A stretch of DNA of 6,515 nucleotides from an uncultured Anaerolineales bacterium (GTDB taxonomy: Bacteria; Chloroflexota; Anaerolineae; Anaerolineales; Villigracilaceae). Position numbers and translations under genes: made by a program. This document shows, piece by piece, positions 4,123 to 6,515 of the stretch (the first letter of the stretch is position 1; the number at the start of each line of letters is the position of its first letter). The DNA lies in assembly GCA_937928015.1 (NCBI GenBank), contig CALFXA010000174.1, positions 1 to 6,515 on the forward strand, read 5' to 3'. The notes below the pieces were generated by a model, which saw only the letters and a program-made list of their open reading frames with translations, was not told the origin of the DNA and made no database searches.

Positions 4123-5828
4123 CAAAATTCTCCCGCGCCAGGCAGGCGCAGCTTTTCGATGGATAGAATGCCAAGCAGGGTGACGCCCATCAAAATGGTG
4201 GACATGGCCATGGCCTGTCCGTAGTTGAGTCCGCCAGGCTGGGCCAGGAAACGGGCAATCGCCACGGGCAGGGTCGGGAAGTCGGGGCGGGCCAGCAGGG
4301 TGGCCGCACCAAATTCGCCCAACGAGACGGTGAAGGCGAAGGTAGCCGCTGAGAGAATCGCGCGCGCGAGGATGGGCCAGTCCACATTCTGCCAAACGCG
4401 CCAGGGAGAAGCTCCCAACGTGGCGGCGGCGTGGCGCAATCGTTCAGGGATGGAGGCGATGGCGGGTTGGAGCGCCCGCACGACGAAGGGTAAAGCAATG
4501 ATGGTGTGGGCAAGCGGAATGACAAGCGGGGAAGAAAGAAGAAAGGCGAAAGAAGGCTGGTTGAAGGTGACGATGAATCCCAGGCCGAGGGTAACAGCGG
4601 ATGCGCCGAGCGGAAGCATCAGCAGTGGGTCGAGGATGCGCTCAAAGCGGCCAGGGCGAGCCAGGGCGGAAGCCAGCGGCAGGCCGAGCAACAGCGACAG
4701 GGCCACCGTTGCGGCGGCGTAAGCGAGCGAGTTGCGGGCCGCTTCCGCGGGTGGGACGTAGAAGATCGAGCCGCGGCGGTTGACGAAGAGTTCGCTGTAA
4801 TAGGAAGCGGTCAGGCCATATTGAACGTCGCCGCGCTGACCACGGTCAGCTTCGAGGCGAGTGATGGAACGGACGGGCAGGGCAAGCAAAGGGAGGACGA
4901 AGAAAGAGGAAAGAAGAAAGACGAAAGAGGCCATGTAGATTTTTTCGAATAGAGTCTTGGGTCGGCGCGCGGTGGAGGGACGCGGGGCGGCGGGGACGAG
5001 CATCTGCACAGAGAGGCGGCTGTACAAAATGGAAAAGGTCAGCGTGCAGAGCAGTTGGATTAACGAGAGCAGCGCGGCCAGCGGCAGGTTCAGCAGTTGC
5101 AAAGCCTGAATGTAAATCTCCACTTCGAGCGTGGCGAACTTCGCTCCACCCAAGAGCAGGATGACGCCGAAGCTGGTGAAGTCGAACAGGAAGACCAACA
5201 ATCCCGCCGCCAGCAACGGGACGCGCAGCAACGGCAGGATGACATGCGTCCACACTTGGAGCGGATTCGCGCCGAGCGTGCGCGCGGCCGCTTCGAGGCG
5301 TGGGTCGAGCTGGGTCAGCGCGTTGCCCACGATGCGGATGACGATGGTGGTGTTGTAGAAGACATGGGCGAGGAGGATCAGGACAAAGGGTGAAGGCTGA
5401 AAGAGGAAAGATGAAGAGAGGAAAGAGAGCCAGCCGCGATTGCCAAGGAGCGCATTGAAACTTGATGCAACAACGACGGTCGGCAGCATGAACGGGATGG
5501 CGGTCATGGCGCGCAGCAGGGACTTGCCGCGAAAGTCGAAGCGGGCAAAGAGATACGCAGCGGGCAATCCGAGCAGGAAGGTCAGCAGGGTGGAGAGGAA
5601 GGCCTGATAAAAGGTAAACGAGAGAACACGAGAAGTGAGCAGGAAATTATCCACGGTCAGGACGGACGTGTCGAGCGTCAGGCCGAGGATGCGTGCGAGA
5701 GGGTAGAAGAAGAACAGCGCGAGGAAGAGAATGGCGGGCAGAGAAAGAAAAAACGAACCGCGAAGGAAGGAAGAACGCGAAGAAAAAAATCTATTAAAGA
5801 GATTCCCTTGAAAGTCTTTATTGATCAT
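4122..5828 (-). CDS. thiP: Thiamine-type ABC transporter permease (ThiP-like), two fused domains
   Basis: A 568-residue inner-membrane permease with two tandem BPD_transp_1 domains, the architecture of ThiP and of FbpB-type iron permeases. About twelve hydrophobic segments are visible. The two EAA loops that dock the ATPase are EAAARTLGANPLQVW (residues 179-193) and RHAAATLGASPWRVW (465-479), each with the conserved Gly. The halves are joined by a polar linker near 278-297. The ATG at 5828 is 30 bases after the ThiB stop; the only ribosome-like sequence there is GAAGAG, which itself belongs to a repeat. E. coli ThiP has about 536 residues. The extra length includes a Phe/Ser-rich N-terminus (residues 12-28) and stretches at 134-148, 301-313 and 424-433 that are written in CTTTC-type heptamers rather than the CTG/GTC codons used elsewhere. 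The stop overlaps the ATPase start. Thiamine as cargo is inferred from the binding protein. Confidence 0.9.
   Translation of the reverse strand: MINKDFQGNLFNRFFSSRSSFLRGSFFLSLPAILFLALFFFYPLARILGLTLDTSVLTVDNFLLTSRVLSFTFYQAFLSTLLTFLLGLPAAYLFARFDFRGKSLLRAMTAIPFMLPTVVVASSFNALLGNRGWLSFLSSSFLFQPSPFVLILLAHVFYNTTIVIRIVGNALTQLDPRLEAAARTLGANPLQVWTHVILPLLRVPLLAAGLLVFLFDFTSFGVILLLGGAKFATLEVEIYIQALQLLNLPLAALLSLIQLLCTLTFSILYSRLSVQMLVPAAPRPSTARRPKTLFEKIYMASFVFLLSSFFVLPLLALPVRSITRLEADRGQRGDVQYGLTASYYSELFVNRRGSIFYVPPAEAARNSLAYAAATVALSLLLGLPLASALARPGRFERILDPLLMLPLGASAVTLGLGFIVTFNQPSFAFLLSSPLVIPLAHTIIALPFVVRALQPAIASIPERLRHAAATLGASPWRVWQNVDWPILARAILSAATFAFTVSLGEFGAATLLARPDFPTLPVAIARFLAQPGGLNYGQAMAMSTILMGVTLLGILSIEKLRLPGAGEF
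4530..4558. repeat. Pyrimidine heptamer tract in the permease gene (third)
   Basis: On the coding (minus) strand: TCTTTCG, CCTTTCT, TCTTTCT, in register at 7 bases. It encodes the FAFLLSS stretch (about residues 427-433), just ahead of a membrane span in the second permease domain. Confidence 0.55.
4891..4930. repeat. Pyrimidine heptamer tract in the permease gene (second)
   Basis: On the coding (minus) strand, four consecutive units of the form TCTTTCN: TCTTTCG, TCTTTCT, TCTTTCC, TCTTTCT. They encode SFVFLLSSFFV (residues 301-311), the first span of the second permease domain. Confidence 0.65.
5385..5429. repeat. Pyrimidine heptamer tract in the permease gene (first)
   Basis: On the coding (minus) strand: CTCTTTCC, TCTCTTCA, TCTTTCC, TCTTTCA, GCCTTCA, CCCTTTG, mostly 7-base periods. 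It encodes LSFLSSSFLFQPSPF (about residues 134-148), before the fourth or so membrane span. Confidence 0.6.
5757..5782. repeat. GCGAAG-type repeat, arm within the permease 5' coding region
   Basis: A 26-base sequence beginning ACCGCGAAG and ending CGCGAAG. It matches the reverse complement of 5829-5854 at 20 of 26 positions, including a perfect first nine. It encodes the Phe/Ser/Arg-rich N-terminus of the permease (about residues 16-24). Confidence 0.6.
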
Positions 5829-5854
5829 CTTTGCGCTCTTCGCAACTTCGCGGT
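5829..5854. repeat. GCGAAG-type repeat, arm filling the thiB-thiP spacer
   Basis: A 26-base sequence running CTTTGCG, CTCTTCGC, AACTTCGCGG, built of 8-9 base near-repeats. It occupies nearly all of the 30-base gap between the ThiB stop and the ThiP ATG. With 5757-5782 it forms an imperfect inverted repeat with a 46-base loop that contains the permease start codon. Confidence 0.6.
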
Positions 5855-5858
5855 GAAA

Positions 5859-6515
5859 TTAACGAATGACAGTTTCCGTCCACGCGTTGATCCATGCCTC
5901 GCGGTTGGCGGCGATGGAGGCGGGGTCGAGCGAGGTGGAGGCAGACGCGGTATCCGCGTACTGGGTGAAGGCGTCGGGCAGGGTTGCCTGGGTGCTGACG
6001 GGCAGGACGAACATTTGCATCGGCATGTCGTTCTGGAAGTCGGCGCTCAGCATGAAGTCTACGAATTTCTGGGCGAGGTCGGGGTGGGCGGTCCCTTTGA
6101 GGATGCCGACGAACTCGATTTGGCGGAAGCAGGTATCGGGTCCGAGGATGGAGGCGGTGGGCGCTTCGTCCACGGGCGGGTCGGCAAAGAGGAATTCCGC
6201 GGCAGGGCTGGTGGCGTACGAAACGACCATCGGCTGCGGTCCCTTGCCCGACGAACCGCTGAAGTTGGTGTAGTATGCCGTCTCCCAGCCGTCGGTCACG
6301 ACCAGGCCGTTGTCGCGCAGTTGCGTCCAGTAATCGAGATAGCCCGTCTCACCGAAGTGCTTGATGGTGGCCAGCAGGAAGGCCAGCCCAGGCGACGAGG
6401 TGGCGGGATTCTCGACCGCCAGCAGTCCCTTGTACTCGGGTTGGGTCAGGTCATCCAGGCTTTGCGGCACGGACAGATTCTTGTCGGCAAAGTAAGCCTT
6501 GTCGTAGTTGATGCA
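5859..6515 (-). CDS. thiB: Thiamine ABC transporter substrate-binding protein (ThiB/TbpA-like), N-terminus missing
   Basis: The C-terminal 218 residues of an extracytoplasmic solute-binding protein that delivers thiamine or its phosphates to the permease. The frame stays open to the right edge, so the true start and signal peptide are off the contig; a GTG at 6470 is internal. Recognisable ThiB landmarks, in order, are NYDKAYF (fragment residues 3-9), ENPATSSPG (35-43), GWETAYY (76-82), VVSYATSPA (97-105), LAQKFVDFMLSADFQN (148-162) and the C-terminal REAWINAWTETV (205-216). These line up with E. coli ThiB stretches such as GWSEAY, LSYTTSPA and QKFLQFMVSPAFQN. The E. coli NWMYPV segment, whose Trp I recall as lining the ligand pocket, reads MQMFVLPV here (167-174), so the pocket may differ. 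It is first in the visible operon, 30 bases before the permease. Confidence 0.88.
   Translation of the reverse strand, partial: CINYDKAYFADKNLSVPQSLDDLTQPEYKGLLAVENPATSSPGLAFLLATIKHFGETGYLDYWTQLRDNGLVVTDGWETAYYTNFSGSSGKGPQPMVVSYATSPAAEFLFADPPVDEAPTASILGPDTCFRQIEFVGILKGTAHPDLAQKFVDFMLSADFQNDMPMQMFVLPVSTQATLPDAFTQYADTASASTSLDPASIAANREAWINAWTETVIR

Noticed and set aside
4123..4395. N-terminal extension of the ATPase by 91 residues
   Set aside because: It overlaps the conserved end of the permease in another frame, is low-complexity, and the family start MLELRHLSKTY is preceded by GGGAG at 4122.
3367..5854. Repeat tracts as a CRISPR array
   Set aside because: The units are 7-9 bases, degenerate and inside genes; there are no regular spacers or cas genes.
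5859..6470. GTG at 6470 as the true start of the binding protein
   Set aside because: The frame continues upstream to the edge with conserved ThiB residues (NYDKAYF), so the gene is cut by the contig end.

Overview
The window looks like a complete short metagenomic contig. Its first 47 bases are Illumina library adapter, not biology. The remainder is GC-rich bacterial DNA with tightly packed genes and Shine-Dalgarno starts. The gene content and the tandem heptamer/REP-like sequences are what I would expect of a Chloroflexota (Anaerolineae-like) genome. That assignment is inference from protein style; no marker gene is present.

Left part (48-2614). A 6-phosphofructokinase gene runs leftward and is cut off by the contig end and adapter. 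It is divergent from a rightward pair of membrane-protein genes, DUF2085 then DUF4126. The first of these appears to be translated from a leaderless mRNA: a perfect -10 box lies only 7 bases before its ATG. After 87 bases comes a 62-residue single-span membrane microprotein with a Cys-Cys-Cys-Cys run. It has its own -10 box inside a dyad and ends at a strong convergent terminator (2625-2654).

Right part (2637-6515). A leftward operon encodes, in transcription order, a thiamine-type substrate-binding protein (ThiB-like, 5' end off the contig), a fused two-domain permease (ThiP-like), an ATPase with an extra C-terminal TOBE-like domain (ThiQ-like) and a DUF402 protein. The last two junctions overlap (TGATG and ATGTCTGA), so translation is probably coupled. 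Together the first three would bind thiamine or thiamine phosphates outside the cytoplasm and pump them in. The DUF402 protein belongs to a family with nucleoside di/triphosphate hydrolases and may act on a phosphorylated product. The operon's promoter, and any TPP riboswitch, would lie beyond the right edge.

The most unusual signal is repeat DNA inside this transporter operon. Three pyrimidine heptamer tracts and half of an inverted GCGAAG-type repeat pair lie within the permease gene. The other half of that pair forms almost the whole thiB-thiP spacer. A heptamer tract and a REP-like hairpin are read in frame in the ATPase TOBE region. The orientation of each heptamer tract suits the protein it sits in.
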